64,000 nt of DNA from Beroe forskalii (lineage: Eukaryota > Ctenophora > Nuda > Beroida > Beroidae): assembly GCA_011033025.1 (NCBI GenBank), contig WFMF01000038.1:372001-436000 (forward strand), in the 5' to 3' direction. Shown here one piece after another: positions 21,115 through 31,471 of this stretch. The notes under the pieces are model-generated. The model saw only the letters and a list, made by a program, of their open reading frames with translations. It ran no database searches and was not told the DNA's origin. Numbering within the stretch: the first letter of the stretch is position 1; each line of letters opens with the position of its first letter. The position numbers and the translations under genes are program-made.

Positions 21115-21690
21115 TGCACACCTACCAATACAAGTACTGCTGGACCCAGGTGATGTAACACTTACAAGTAACCATGGTAATAAGTAACCATGGTAACCCA
21201 CCAATACAAGTACTGCTGGACCAATGTGATGTAACACTTACAAGTAACCATGGTAACAAGTAACCATGGTAACCTACCAATACAAGTACTGCTGGACCAA
21301 TGTGATGTAACACTTACAAGTAACCATGGTAACAAGTAACCATGGTAACCTACCAATACAAGTACTGCTGGACCTATGTGATGTAACACTAACAAGTAAC
21401 CATGCTAACAAGTAACCATGGTAACCTACCAATACAAGTACTGCTGGACCCATGGAATGTTGTAACACTAACAAGTAACCATGGTAACAAGTTACCATGG
21501 TAACCTACCAATACAAGTACTGCTGGACCCATGTGATGTAACAATAACAAGTAATCATGGTAACATGGTAACCATGTAAACCTACCAATACAAGTACTGC
21601 TGGACCCATGGAATGTTGTAACACTAACAAGTTACCATGGTAATAAGTTACCATGGTAACCTACCAATACAAGTACTGCTGGACCCAGGT
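21115..21690 (-). repeat. Minisatellite made of an exon end plus donor
   Basis: About eight copies of a unit near 70-80 bp carry CCTACCAATACAAGTACTGC followed by TGGACC, ATGTGATGTAACA and two CAAGTAACCATGG boxes. On the minus strand each copy contains TGGGTCCAGCAGTACTTG then TATTGGTAGGT, which is the last part of the exon at 21665-21813 with its GTAGGT donor. The right-most copy is the real exon end; the others lie downstream of it in the intron. Confidence 0.9.
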
Positions 21691-21813
21691 GATGTTGTTG
21701 AAGTCAGGATGCTGGTCTAGAGTGAAGTACTCCACGTCTCTTATGTACTTAGTGAGTTGTTTGAGGTGCTTTAGCGGCATGCCCAGCAGTGTCTTGTATT
21801 CCTTAGTCTTATC
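21665..21813 (-). CDS. Exon: DH-like region, CR3-like helix
   Basis: The minus-strand exon (49 codons plus two bases) between ctcctctag and TATTG|gtaggt encodes LLGMPLKHLKQLTKYIRDVE and TLDQHPDFNN. This resembles the CR3 helix of DH (RhoGEF) domains, where L-x-P-x-x-R-x-x-x-Y-x-x-L-L is followed by a D/E-HPD/E motif. It joins 21951-22133 in phase 0. The donor-containing end of this exon has been amplified into the adjacent minisatellite. The domain assignment is by pattern only. Confidence 0.65.
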
Positions 21814-21950
21814 CTAGAGGAGATATTTGACTTTGAATGATCTGGCGTGAAATACAAAAAGAAGAAAGAACAATTCAACAGTGCAACCATTCACTAATTC
21901 TATAAGACAGAAAGTTGCTGATAAGTGGAAGGCACCACCCCTCTGCTTAC

Positions 21951-22133
21951 CCTGATGATGTCCAGTATCTCAGGAGATTGGCAGAACTCCAAGTCCTGCA
22001 GCATCTTGGCTGAGAGGTGCATGTGTCGCTGGTAGTCTATCAGACACACCAACTCAGGGATCCAGCTCCGTAGCACTGCTCCAATAGCGTAGCGGCCGTT
22101 GTAGCAGTGTTTCACGTAGTCAAACATGTTGAT
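21951..22133 (-). CDS. Exon: DH-like helical region
   Basis: The minus-strand exon is exactly 61 codons, phase 0 at both ends, between cctccag and ATCAGG|gtaagc. It encodes MFDYVKHCYNGRYAIGAVL, LVCLIDYQRHMHLSAKML and EFCQSPEILDII. The order of helices fits the middle of a DH domain (…GDVFL…Y..Y…A…L). Codon use is GC-richer than the flanking introns and the splice sites are good, so the exon itself is secure; the family name is not. Confidence 0.7.
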
Positions 22134-22555
22134 CTGGAGGGAGGGGGTGGATACTATTAACATTGTACAATATTTAGTCGAGAACTGGACCTACGATCTC
22201 TAACTCAATAGCAAATCATAAATGCATTTTCTTATTTTAACTTTTTAATGCAGGTAGATTTTACCGTGGGTAAATTTTACTGCCGGTACTGGGGGTGTCA
22301 ATTACACATTTTACAACGGGAAATCGTCCATCATTGGACATCCTCTTCAATTATGTGGTAGGATTGGGGTAAAGCTTAAGACGTGCCCGGTCAAAGTCAG
22401 GAAGAATGCCTAAGATGGAACGTCACCCCTTCATATTATATACAAAAAAAACTTTGGTTCCATGATGAGTAATGACCTAATGATATGGGCATTGTTTACC
22501 TGGGTCTGAATAACTAGCTCCAAATCAAAGAGAATTATAATTTGGTCATACGAGC

Positions 22556-23485
22556 GAATTACTGCGGGAGACTCCCGGGAGTCCTCCGGGAGCCCTCCGG
22601 GAGTACTCCGGGAGCCCTCCGGGAGTACTCCGAGAGTCCTCCGAGAGTCCTCCGGGAGTACTCCGGGAGTACTTCGAGAGTCCCCCGGGAGTCCTCCGGG
22701 AGTCCCCCGGGAGTCCTACGGGAGTCCTACGGGAGTACCACGGGAGTACCCCGGGAGTCCTACGGGAGTACCCCGGGAGTACCCCGGGAGTCCCCCGGGA
22801 GTCCCCCGGGAGTCCTACGGGAGTACCCCGGGAGTCCCCCGGGAGTCCTACAGGAGTACCCCGGGAGTCCCCCGGGAGTACCCCGGGAGTCCCCCGGGAG
22901 TCCTACGGGAGTACCCCGGGAGTCCTACGGGAGTGCCACGGGAGTACCCCGGGAGTGCCACGGGAGTACCCCGGGAGTGCCACGGGAGCACCCCCGGGAG
23001 TCCCCCGGGAGTCCTACGGAGTACCCCGGGAGTCCCCGGGAGTCCTGCCCGGGAGTCCCCCGGGAGTCCTACGGGAGTACTCCGGGAGTACCACGGGAGT
23101 GCCACGGGAGTATCCCGGGAGTGCCACGGGAGTACCCCGGGAGTCCTCCGAGAGTCCTCCGGGAGTACTCCGAGAGTCCCCTGGGAGTCCTACGGGAGTC
23201 CCCCGAGTCCTGGGAGGCCCCGGGAGTCCCCGAGTCCCACGGAGTACCCCGGGAGTCCCATACGGGAGTACCAATGGAGTGCCACGGGAGTACCCCGGGA
23301 GTACCCGGGAGTCCAAAGGGAGTCCTTGGGATACCCCGGGAGGCCCCGGGAGTCCCATTAGTCCCTACGGGAGTACCCCGGGAGTCCCTGTGGAGTACTC
23401 GGGGATTCGGAGTCCTACGGAGTACCCAATGGGAGTCCTACGGGAGTACCACGGGAGTCAATATGGGAGGATACCACGGGAGAAA
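22556..23485. repeat. Left arm: 9-bp CGGGAGTAC/TCC array
   Basis: About 100 copies of a nonamer such as CGGGAGTCC, CGGGAGTAC or CGGGAGTGC. All frames are open over long stretches because a 9-bp unit keeps frame; the 317-codon frame is a Pro-Gly-Val-Arg-Glu-Ser repeat and not a gene. Confidence 0.95.
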
Positions 23486-23499
23486 TTTTTTATAGAACA

Positions 23500-23615
23500 C
23501 TTGCCTGATCAGGGCCATATCGGTTTAAACCCTTACTTGCCTTACGGGCTCTGGCCAAAACCGGATACATCCCTCGGGCAGTATGCCAAAATGGACCTAT
23601 GTATTCAGATGTAGT
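23500..23615 (+). repeat. Dispersed repeat ACTTGCCTGATCAGGGC, copy 1
   Basis: The segment with ACTTGCCTGATCAGGGCCAT, GGGCTCTGGCCAAAACCGGA, TACATCCCTCGGGCAG and ATGCCAAAATGGACCTAT recurs in inverted form at 31215-31370 and in direct, diverged form at 56450-56590. It lies inside the foldback element. Confidence 0.7.
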
Positions 23616-23639
23616 GATTTTTTAGTACGATCAAAGGTG

Positions 23640-24215
23640 ATTCGTTGGAGGAAACCGTTATCATTATAATAATATACAGTAATTACAACACTATCAATAT
23701 ACGTATCAATATGGCCACCCAGAAGTGGTAATCATTATCAATATCAAGAAAACACAGATTAAATTTACAGCAATTTCCCAGCAGCAACAGCAAGCCTCCT
23801 TAATATCTTGATGAATGTGTCCGTTCAGATCTCAGGCACATTCGTCAGAAAGGACCTGTTGATTGATCTATCCGACTTCGTGGGACAGCTTCACCTTGAG
23901 TAGATTCTGGGGCCGTCCAAGATCATCAGTTCTGCAATCCTCCGACGTTCAGAGGAGAGAAGATATTCCCTAAATCTTTCTCCACCTTCAGGAACTTGCA
24001 AGGAGAGGAGCCAGGTCCTTTCTTGAAGAATTTGATGAGGGTTGTGTAGACTTCGCGGGCTTCTCCTGGGACAGATCCCCCGCTGTAGATTGTGGCATGT
24101 CACCGTCGCCTTCTGCGTCAACCCTCCGACGTCTTTCAGGAGGAGGAGAAGATGGGAGCGAAGCAGTGGGAGGAGGAGAGAGGCAGGATATGTTGCGGGA
24201 AGCCCTTTGAAGACT
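23640..24215 (-). other. Unique core of the foldback element
   Basis: This non-repetitive stretch lies between the two minisatellite arms. On the minus strand frames at 23891-24121 and 23988-24150 have a mixed, gene-like composition (for example FREYLLSSERRRIAELMILDG and SPPPERRRRVDAEGDGD), and an AACGTCGGAGGATTG-like phrase appears twice (about 23935 and 24125). No transposase motif is visible. It may be captured host sequence or a decayed transposase gene. Confidence 0.35.
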
Positions 24216-24866
24216 CCTGCAATCCCGTAGACTCCTGGGGGACTCCCGGGGTACTCCCGTAGGACTCCCGTAGGACTCCCGGGTATTCCTGGGGACTCCC
24301 GGGGGTACTCCCGTAGGACCCCTGGGGTACCCCGTAGGACCTCCCGGGGACCTCCTGCACTCCTGCACCCTAGGACTCCTGGGGTACCCTAGGGACTCCT
24401 GGGGACCCCGGGGTACTCCCCGTGGACCCTGGGGACCCCTGGGGACCTCCCGGGGGACTCCTGCAGGACTTTAGTACTCCCGTAGACTCCCGGGGACTCC
24501 CGGGGTACTCCGGGGACTCCCGGGTACTCGTAGGACTCCTGGGGGACTCCCGGGGTACCCCGTGGCACTCCCGTGGTACCCCGTGGTACTCCTGGGTGGC
24601 ACTCCTGTGGACCCCTGGGACCCCGGGGTACCTCCGGTAGGACCCCGGGGTACCCCGTAGGACCCTGGGGACTCTGCAATTCCCCGTGGTACCCTGGGGA
24701 CCTCGGCAGGACTCCCGGGGACTCCCAGGTGACTCCTGGGACTCTCGGAGTACTCCCGGAGTACTCCCGGAGGACTCTCGGAGGACTCTCGGAGTACTCC
24801 CGGAGGGCTCCCGGAGTACTCCCGGAGGGCTCCCGGAGGACTCCCGGGAGTCTCCCGCAGTAATTC
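24215..24866. repeat. Right arm: inverted 9-bp array
   Basis: Nonamers such as GGACTCCCG and GTACTCCCG, the reverse complement of the left arm unit. The outer 140 bp match the left arm closely; the inner part (24300-24700) is more diverged. Confidence 0.93.
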
Positions 24867-24888
24867 GCTCGTATGACCTATAATTTAC

Positions 24889-24975
24889 CTGGGTCTGAAT
24901 AACTAGCTCCAGGTTGTTGAAGAGAGTGTTGTAGTGCTCCTCTGATAGGTGACCCTTCAATCTCTTGCAATAAAT
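24889..24975 (-). CDS. Exon: DH-like region, CR2-like
   Basis: The minus-strand exon of exactly 29 codons between tacccgcag and ACCCAG|gtaaat encodes RLKGHLSEEHYNTLFNNLEL and VIQTQ. The F-N-N-L-E-x-I pattern is typical of DH domains (F.NIEEI). Phase 0 on both sides joins 25175-25307 and 21951-22133. The downstream intron starts GT followed directly by the 8-bp target duplication of the foldback element. A copy of the exon's last 22 bases and donor lies on the far side of that element. Confidence 0.7.
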
Positions 24976-25174
24976 CTGCGGGTAATGTCAGCAATGAAAT
25001 GCATCAGAAATATTGCATATATAGAATTATTATTGGTTACAGGGCTATACATTTTGATAGAAAAACTCGCCCAGAAATACTACAGAATTTGTCGGAATAG
25101 AAATGCAAGTGGTTAATTGTTGTTACCTGAGAACGAACTGTTCATAGCTTGTGTTTGTATGAAAATACGTTTAC

Positions 25175-25307
25175 CTTGTATTTGTTGACTATTGAGATGA
25201 GATATCGTCTGATGAAGTTAACAAGTTCAATGACGGCTCTCTTCCGGTTAACTTCCATGGTTTCAGCGTTGGAAGAGAGCTGCATCTCCGCCAAGTTGGC
25301 GACATCA
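25175..25307 (-). CDS. Exon: start of DH-like region
   Basis: The minus-strand exon between taaaagcag and TACAAG|gtaaac encodes about 44 residues, including DVANLAEMQLSSNAETMEVN and RKRAVIELVNFIRRYLISIV. The second part fits the first DH helix (R..VI.EL…E..Y...L). It takes two bases from the upstream exon at 25471-25556 (AG plus T gives Ser) and ends in phase 0. Confidence 0.68.
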
Positions 25308-25470
25308 CTGCTTTTAGAAACCCTGCGAAGAAACATGGTGTGACAGCAATGTTACTCAAAGTCAATGTTTCATCTTGAGAAGAAACAAGATGAAATCGCA
25401 TTTTCTAAACAGAGCTAAATTAATTCTCTATTAACAAATGTTAACGAATGTAAGCGTTGTAATTGGGAAC

Positions 25471-25556
25471 CTGCAGTCGAGTGTTATGAAGGGCCGGAAG
25501 GAGGATCTCCCAATGTCTGTGTCCAGGAGCTCGAACCAGCCAATCAGCCGCTTGTT
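25471..25556 (-). CDS. Exon of C2/DH-like gene
   Basis: The minus-strand exon of 86 bases between gatttgcag and GACTGCAG|gttccc encodes NKRLIGWFELLDTDIGRSSF and RPFITLDC. Phase is compatible with the next exon. The donor gttccc is weak. At least one more exon is needed between this and the C2 exon at 29701-29757, since their phases do not meet. Confidence 0.55.
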
Positions 25557-26782
25557 CTGCAAATCAGTCGAACACTCAGGGGTGATTGGATAGATCATAA
25601 AAGATTGGGAAGGAAGCACGGTTATTAAGGGGTGATATCCAGTAAATTAGAATCAACATAACCATATATCTCGTAGCGAGATAATATCCTGCTCGATTCA
25701 ACATAACCAAAATAACAGCTAATACAGTTCATGAGACGAGTCTCTCCACTTCCTGAACCTGGCCCTTTCTGACGAATTTCTTGCTTCCTTCCCTTGACAC
25801 GGAATGGTCCCATGAGTAGCATACATGTTGTGGAATGTTCATAAACAAAAAATGGTCCATTGAGTTGCATAAATCAGGAACAGGAAAAAGGCGTTCGGTG
25901 AACGGAAATAAACTTTTTCAACTTGTGTGGTTTTCAACTTGGTTTGGGTTATTTCTTGTAGTCGTATACAGAAATAACCCATTACTGATTGATACACATT
26001 ATTAGTCTGACTCGGCTTACTTTCAATTTGACGCTCTGTTGTCTATACTTGAGATACGAAACTACAGAATATCTATATACCTTACGAGACATATTTAAAA
26101 GGTACGGAATTTGGGGATTTTTCGAAAAAAAAAACCCATATTTTCGTTCCCCCAAAATTTCGATCCCCAAAATTATTTCCCCCAAATTAGTTAATTGCAG
26201 GTTTGTAATTTGACTAACAGCATAAAATATGGAATTCCCAGACAAATTTCAATAAGTATATCAGTGCAGAAGGGTTAAAACATCTAAAATGCAGTTATTC
26301 CAAATAAAAACCTTCTACACTGACTCGATAAAAGGGCTCACGTATTGGAAATTCTACTACATTGATCACCTCAGTGATATTGACCTTTCTGAAGTTCGAT
26401 TTATTCTCAAAAGTTACCTTATTTTTTTCGAATTTGAAAAAAGGCGAAACCCCTTAATTAATTTGGTATGAAATTTGGGGATTTTTGAGAAAAATCCCCA
26501 TATTTTCGAACCCCCAAAATTTCGATCTCCGGAATTATTGTCCCATGTTATTTTGTCTTGTAAGGTATGTATATCTGCCCATCACACTTTCCCAAAAATT
26601 CCTCCATTTCATCGTTCCAAAAATCCAAACCATTACTATAATGTTTTGCTCAAAAAAACAGTGGATTGAAGAAATTTGGGTCTTGAAACGAATTCGGCAT
26701 TGCCCCTCTCCTGAACCCTTTCTTGTCTTTTTTAATTAATATACCGTTGCCAGATGGAATTAGGGGACGAGTTACCTGGTGA
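25557..26782. other. Intron, with short MITE remnants
   Basis: AT-rich. Two partial copies of the GGGGATTTTTC repeat lie at 26095-26200 and 26465-26535, each with an inverted CCCCAAAATTTCGATC partner. No further coding signal seen. Confidence 0.5.
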
Positions 26783-27745
26783 CCATGCCTGATTACGAAG
26801 AGATATTTCCAAATATGGGCTCATGTCTGTCCTTCAACGAATTCCCCTGGGTATACTGGTTCTAACCGTCTGTTCGGCAGTGTTATTACTACTGAGAAAC
26901 CGTGGAGCCCCACAAAACCTTATCTCGTTGATAACGGCAGTTGATTTGGCCATTTGTCTGGCCACTGATTTTGATGGGTATTTAATGCTGATGTCACGCA
27001 TGACACCAACCACTTCCACATGTGTGGCAGACTCCACAATTTTTCATTACTGCCACGCCGTCTGTGCCCCAACACGGTGCTCATGTCACCTGACAGTTAA
27101 AATATTGTTTTCTACTGTAGAAGGTAATCACAGCCAAGACAGCATTGGTTCTGTCCTGTGTTCTAGTGGCACTGACAACGGTGGATGTATGGTACGATAT
27201 TTTCATGAAAGAATATCTTGAGCTCGTCCCTGGATTTTCTCTGGGATAACATTGACGGTTTCCTTTGTAGGACACAACATACCCAGACTTCCTCATCATG
27301 GTATTTACCCTGCAGCAGGTCTCCCCATAAAGATAATTGATCATCACAGGTCTTCTTGCGGGCTTGTTTTATTTAGCCCCATTGGAATTGTGCTTGTTTG
27401 CCTCGTCGTCCAATTCATAGTCACGCGGCTCAGAGCACGCACGTGATCCTGACTGCCCCCACGTTGACTGATTGGTCCACGTGAACACCACAGTTTTCCA
27501 TCCTCTCTGCCGTTTTTCATGGTCTGCAACTCCGAGGGTCGCGGTCCTGCAGATTTACTACAAAAACGGAATAATGGACGTCTGAGAAGGCGCACCATTC
27601 CATCGCCATGTCGGGTTTGTCTAGTGATGATAAGTACGACGTTGCCCCTGTTGAACGCTCTTCTGACGCCGCTTGTCCTTATACTTAGAAGTCGGGAGAT
27701 GAGGGGGCACTTTGCGATGATGATTAGAAGGGCTGTCTGCAGGGC
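26783..27745 (+). pseudogene. Rhodopsin-type GPCR pseudogene
   Basis: Segments in different plus-strand frames line up as one seven-helix receptor. They are an N-terminal piece (MPDYEEIFPNMGSC), TM1 (LTVCSAVLLLLRN), TM2 (LISLITAVDLAICLATDF), a Cys-containing TM3 start, TM4 (ALVLSCVLVALTTVD), TM5 (SPIGIVLVCLVVQFIVTRL) and TM7 with its tail (LLNALLTPLVLILRSREMRG). The TM7 tail resembles the NPxVY-helix 8 region but with LTPLVL in place of NPLVY. At least four frame changes and several stops separate the pieces, and TM3 and TM6 are barely recognisable. It lies in an intron, antisense to the C2/DH-like gene, and a minisatellite begins where the pseudogene ends. Confidence 0.6.
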
Positions 27746-27761
27746 GCCCCCTGCAGACAAC

Positions 27762-28170
27762 CAACCGCTGATGGGAGACAACAATCGATGGAAGACAACA
27801 ATCGATGGGAGACAACAATTGATGGGAGACAACAATTGATGGGAGACAACAATTGATGGGAGACAACAATTGATGGGAGACAACAATTGATGGGAGACAA
27901 CAATTGATGGGAGACAACAATTGATGGGAGACTACAATTGATGGGAGACTACAATTGATGGGAGACAACAATTGATGGGAGACAACAATCGATGGGAGAC
28001 AACAATTGATTGGAGACAACAATTGATGGGAGACAACAGTTGATGGGAGACAACAATTGATGGGAGACAACAATTGATTGGAGACAACAACTGATGGGAG
28101 ACAACAACTGATGGGAGACAACAACTGATGGGAGACAACAATTGATGGGAGACTGCAACTGATGGGAAAC
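27762..28170. repeat. 17-bp minisatellite GATGGGAGACAACAATT
   Basis: About 24 copies of GATGGGAGACAACAATT with few substitutions (GATTGGAG, CAACTGA and CTACAATT variants). The high copy identity suggests recent expansion. Confidence 0.95.
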
Positions 28171-28179
28171 ACAGTCTGA

Positions 28180-29690
28180 GCTTTTTACAGACTAAGAAAT
28201 TAAAGGGCTTGCTAGAAATTAAAGGTCAGTAGATAGCTAACACCCATGAGTCGTAGACTGAGCTGTTCAATATTATGATAATTGACCTAACACGATGCAG
28301 TGATGTACTTTCTGCTCTTCATATATCGTGTATGTGGTCACAAACTTATGCTCACAAGGGCCACGTGTTTTATGAAAAGAACCAAACATTTTGATATGAC
28401 CTTGATTATGGACACAGATTCCGTGGAAATTTTTTTGGGAACAATGTAATTGTGTCGAACCAAAATGTAAATAGACAATATTTGATCTGTTTTGCTTTTG
28501 TTTTTTCAGTTTTCTTACATTGATGGTTTGTCAACGATATTTCAATTATGCTTTTACATTTCATGACCCTTCTAACGTAATTACTATTTACTTTATTCAA
28601 AATTGATGTTTGCCAATATAACGTTTATAAATGATTGTTTCATGGTTTGATTTTCAAACTTTTAAAAAGTCATCAATTTGTTTTATTTCTCAATGGAAAA
28701 CAATCTGTTAATGTAATATGAATGGGACTGTGAATTATATGAATTTTGCCTTAAGGCTTTAAACTTTTAAAGAAAATAATTTAGTAGGTGATACAGGGGT
28801 TGAGCTATTTGAGAATTCGAACACTATTAAACAAAGTGTACGACTTCATTTATTTCATTCAAGGTATAGAATTGAAGAATCTGAAGCCAAACCTTCAGAA
28901 TCAGATTGCCCTGTCTTACGTTTTCGGGAAGCGTGAAGCGATTGCGAAGGATCGCCCAGTTTGCCGCGTAAATCTTATCAACGCAGTGCTGCGCGCGCTC
29001 AGTGCAGTACAGTGAGCGCGCGCGGATTTCTACAAGAGCGATGTCCACCTTGAATCAAAGAAAATGCATTCGGCGCTTAGCGCCAGCTGTATTTGAGCCA
29101 TATATTTCAGGATTATCGATTTGCATCGCTAATTCGAGCATTGCTAGCAGTACACATGGGATTGGGGATGTATAAAGGCGCGATATGCACACTGTACACA
29201 CCATGATAAAGTGGCAAATGCAGCAAGTCGTTGGTAAATCGCATCACTAATTGTATAGTATTTGATGTTACATTATCAGCTATCACACTACATACCAGAA
29301 CATTGATAGTGTAGAATGGGAATGCCATGCATCCCATACAGCAGTGTAGACTCTTCTCTACACTCCAAACTGAGACTTGGAGACTAGATCGCCCTATGGT
29401 GTCCTCGTTGCTTCTAAAATGGAAGGGGCGATTAATTCATAGATTAACACGATTACAGTATGTTGCCTGAAAACACCCCTTTAAGTAATGCCTTTTCAGC
29501 GTATGGACCTGTCCTTCGCAACATATGGACCTGCTAAAGCTTTCCAAATCCTGTTCAGGTGTCGTCCTGTCCCCGCAAAAATACCCAGAACCTCCCAATT
29601 AAAAAGAGCGAGTTACCACTCATCATTGTCAGAACGGTAGAAGGCCTTTAATTCAGTGACAATTTCCGTCCTTTCTCCAAACTTTATACG
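28180..29690. other. No supported gene
   Basis: AT-rich intron-like sequence. A GC-rich hairpin, GCGCGCGCTCAGTGCAG and inverse, lies at about 28994-29022. A missing exon of the C2 region is expected in 25557-29700 but was not found. Confidence 0.4.
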
Positions 29691-29700
29691 TAAAACTTAC

Positions 29701-29757
29701 ATGGTACACGTCTCATTGAAGACTGGTTGGGATTCGTTTATCCGAGTATATGTTACC
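29701..29757 (-). CDS. Exon: C2 domain, strand after Ca loop
   Basis: The minus-strand 57-nt exon between tctttcag and ACCAT|gtaagt encodes VTYTRINESQPVFNETCTM. NESQPVFNE is the NPVFNE motif of C2 domains. It accepts TG from 29958-30012 (Trp) and leaves two bases for a following exon. Confidence 0.72.
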
Positions 29758-29957
29758 CTGAAAGAGAGGTCACACACATCAGGGAATCTTGATAAGCGTG
29801 ATGTCACTTGAAAAGAAGCGGATGAACCACAGGTAACAACACAAAAAGTAATGAAAATTTTGCTAAATTACAGCACAATTAAGCAATTACAGCGGAACAT
29901 TTTTATGTTTATTAACTAATCACTACAGGTGCTACAGTAGATTCAGACAAAATTTAC

Positions 29958-30012
29958 CAGTCTGTCTCTGTTGGCATTCCTGGGATGTGTATTCTCACAT
30001 ACGAGTCAACAC
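29958..30012 (-). CDS. Exon: C2 domain, DPYVKV-like strand
   Basis: The minus-strand 55-nt exon between cattgcag and GACTG|gtaaat encodes VDSYVRIHIPGMPTETD, matching the SDPYVKV..LP segment of C2 domains. Phases fit both neighbours exactly (G plus GT gives Gly; TG plus G gives Trp). Confidence 0.72.
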
Positions 30013-30263
30013 CTGCAATGAGACATGAAGAGGTTTCGGAAGATACACAAACTGAGAAGAGCCAGAATATGTGCCCCCTAAATAACACTTTCGAGATTTG
30101 CATCGTTTCCACTAATGGAAATAAAGATTTAATTCAATCAAGTATGGCCAGTGTGGATAAATTCAACACACCCTGACTACACTAATTACTCTAACCAGTA
30201 ACTCAATGAATTAACAAATAATAACACTTAAATACGAACAGATAAACAGTAAAAGGTACCAAC

Positions 30264-30302
30264 CAGCAGAATGCTCGTTGTAAAGATGTCTGGCAGCCTT
30301 CA
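30264..30302 (-). CDS. Exon: C2 domain, KAARHL segment
   Basis: The minus-strand 39-nt exon between tttcag and TCTGCTG|gttggt encodes KAARHLYNEHSA, the A..L.....G turn of a C2 domain. A second possible donor (gtacct) lies five bases further on, but only gttggt keeps phase with 29958-30012. Confidence 0.65.
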
Positions 30303-30309
30303 CTGAAAT

Positions 30310-31390
30310 TAAAGTAGCTATTAACTTAGTAAATAAGACAAATTTACAAATTTACAATATTAATGTTGATCCATAATCGTGAGGGTATTGCTGAGTTCAG
30401 TAATGGGTTATCGAATGTTCACATTTAACCCATTTTAAAGTTGATGTGCTGTAACCCCATCATGTAGGTTCCTACTAATCTACTAATATACTTTACAAGA
30501 AATGCGCAAACGCCTCTAGAATACTAGAATAGGATAATGAAGTTATGTGGCTTCGTCTATCAGAATGGAGAGGTGAAAAATTCGGAATTTGTCCCCTTTT
30601 TCAGGTTTAACTTTATTTGAAATGAAAATAATGTCCTTATTTTCCTAGTTTAGCATTGATCGTATATCATGGTAAATGAATTTATTCTAGATAAATGAAT
30701 GGATAGTGATGAGTAATCATTACTGAAACTTGATCGGACCATCCAGTGCCACAATGCGACCTTCCACACATATAAACGTATCCATCCCACACATCCCGAC
30801 CTCACTTCATCATTCATGATTAATTCATCACTCCCTGAATTAGTATTAAAATGTATAAAGATCTTAAGATGTATTTTTAATGTCAGCAATAGGTACTATT
30901 TATGAGGGATTGCAGTAGAATACTACAAGAAGAAATACTTGAAGTGCTGTTTTCTCGATGCATGATTCTAAGAATACAGAGCACAAGTGTGCAATATTGG
31001 CACTGTTCATTAAATTGGGATGGGATTATTATATTTCAGGTCACCATAGCAACATGGTGGTATGTGCACAGTGCATACTATTCGCTATGAATACACGAAT
31101 ACTGCGGCATCAGGAAATCACCGTGGCTAAATCTGCAGGTTTTTGTCTGAGTAGGATACATTCATTGAATCGGTGCATAAATTCGGGGATTGAGGATTGG
31201 TGTTTGTAGGTTTACATAAAATGAATAGACACGCGTCTATTTTGGGATAGCTCCCGAGGGCGCAGCCTGAGGGATGTATGCGGTTTTGGCCCGAGCCCGT
31301 AGGGCGAGGGTCTAAACAAATATGGGCTCGATCTAGCAAGTGTCTATGTATTATAGACCCGCAAAAAATCCAGAATTTTAATGACATGTA
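30310..31390. other. Intron, with dispersed repeat
   Basis: No other coding signal. 31215-31370 holds an inverted copy of the repeat found at 23500-23615 (GGGATGTATGCGGTTTTGGC). Confidence 0.5.
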
Positions 31391-31397
31391 ACCTTAC

Positions 31398-31471
31398 CTG
31401 TTACGAGTAGGAAGTTCTCATTAGGTTTCATGATGTCCAGGTAGAGTCTAGGGACCGTCACAAAGTTCTTC
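31398..31471 (-). CDS. Exon: start of C2 domain
   Basis: The minus-strand 74-nt exon between ctcctcag and GTAACAG|gtaagg encodes KNFVTVPRLYLDIMKPNENF then LLVTVK. NFLLVTVKAARHL across the junction is the first C2 strand (L.V.V..A..L). With the next three exons it forms a contiguous C2 domain up to NPVFNE. C2 domains bind phospholipid or protein; whether calcium is bound is unclear because only one acidic loop residue is visible. Confidence 0.72.

Larger units (their letters stand above)
22544..24878. mobile_element. Foldback TIR element, 8-bp TSD TATAATTT
   Basis: The left end GGTCATACGAGCGAATTACT and the right end are perfect inverted complements. The match continues inward for about 140 bp with one or two differences, then as diverged arrays of CGGGAGTAC/CGGGAGTCC nonamers. 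TATAATTT flanks both ends (22536-22543 and 24879-24886). The arms (about 940 and 660 bp) surround roughly 750 bp of other sequence. An 8-bp duplication and no transposase suggest a non-autonomous hAT-like element of foldback type. It sits in an intron of the C2/DH-like gene, immediately after the GT of a splice donor. Confidence 0.9.

Noticed and set aside
22542..23614. Long frames of 317 and 219 codons with Pro-Gly-Val-Arg-Glu repeats
   Set aside because: A 9-bp array keeps all frames open on both strands; there are no splice sites, no domain and no start context. The long frames are an artefact of the array.
27621..28172. 183-codon minus-strand frame of Ser-His-Gln-Leu-Leu-Ser-Pro-Ile repeats
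   Set aside because: A 17-bp array that avoids stops by composition; not a gene.
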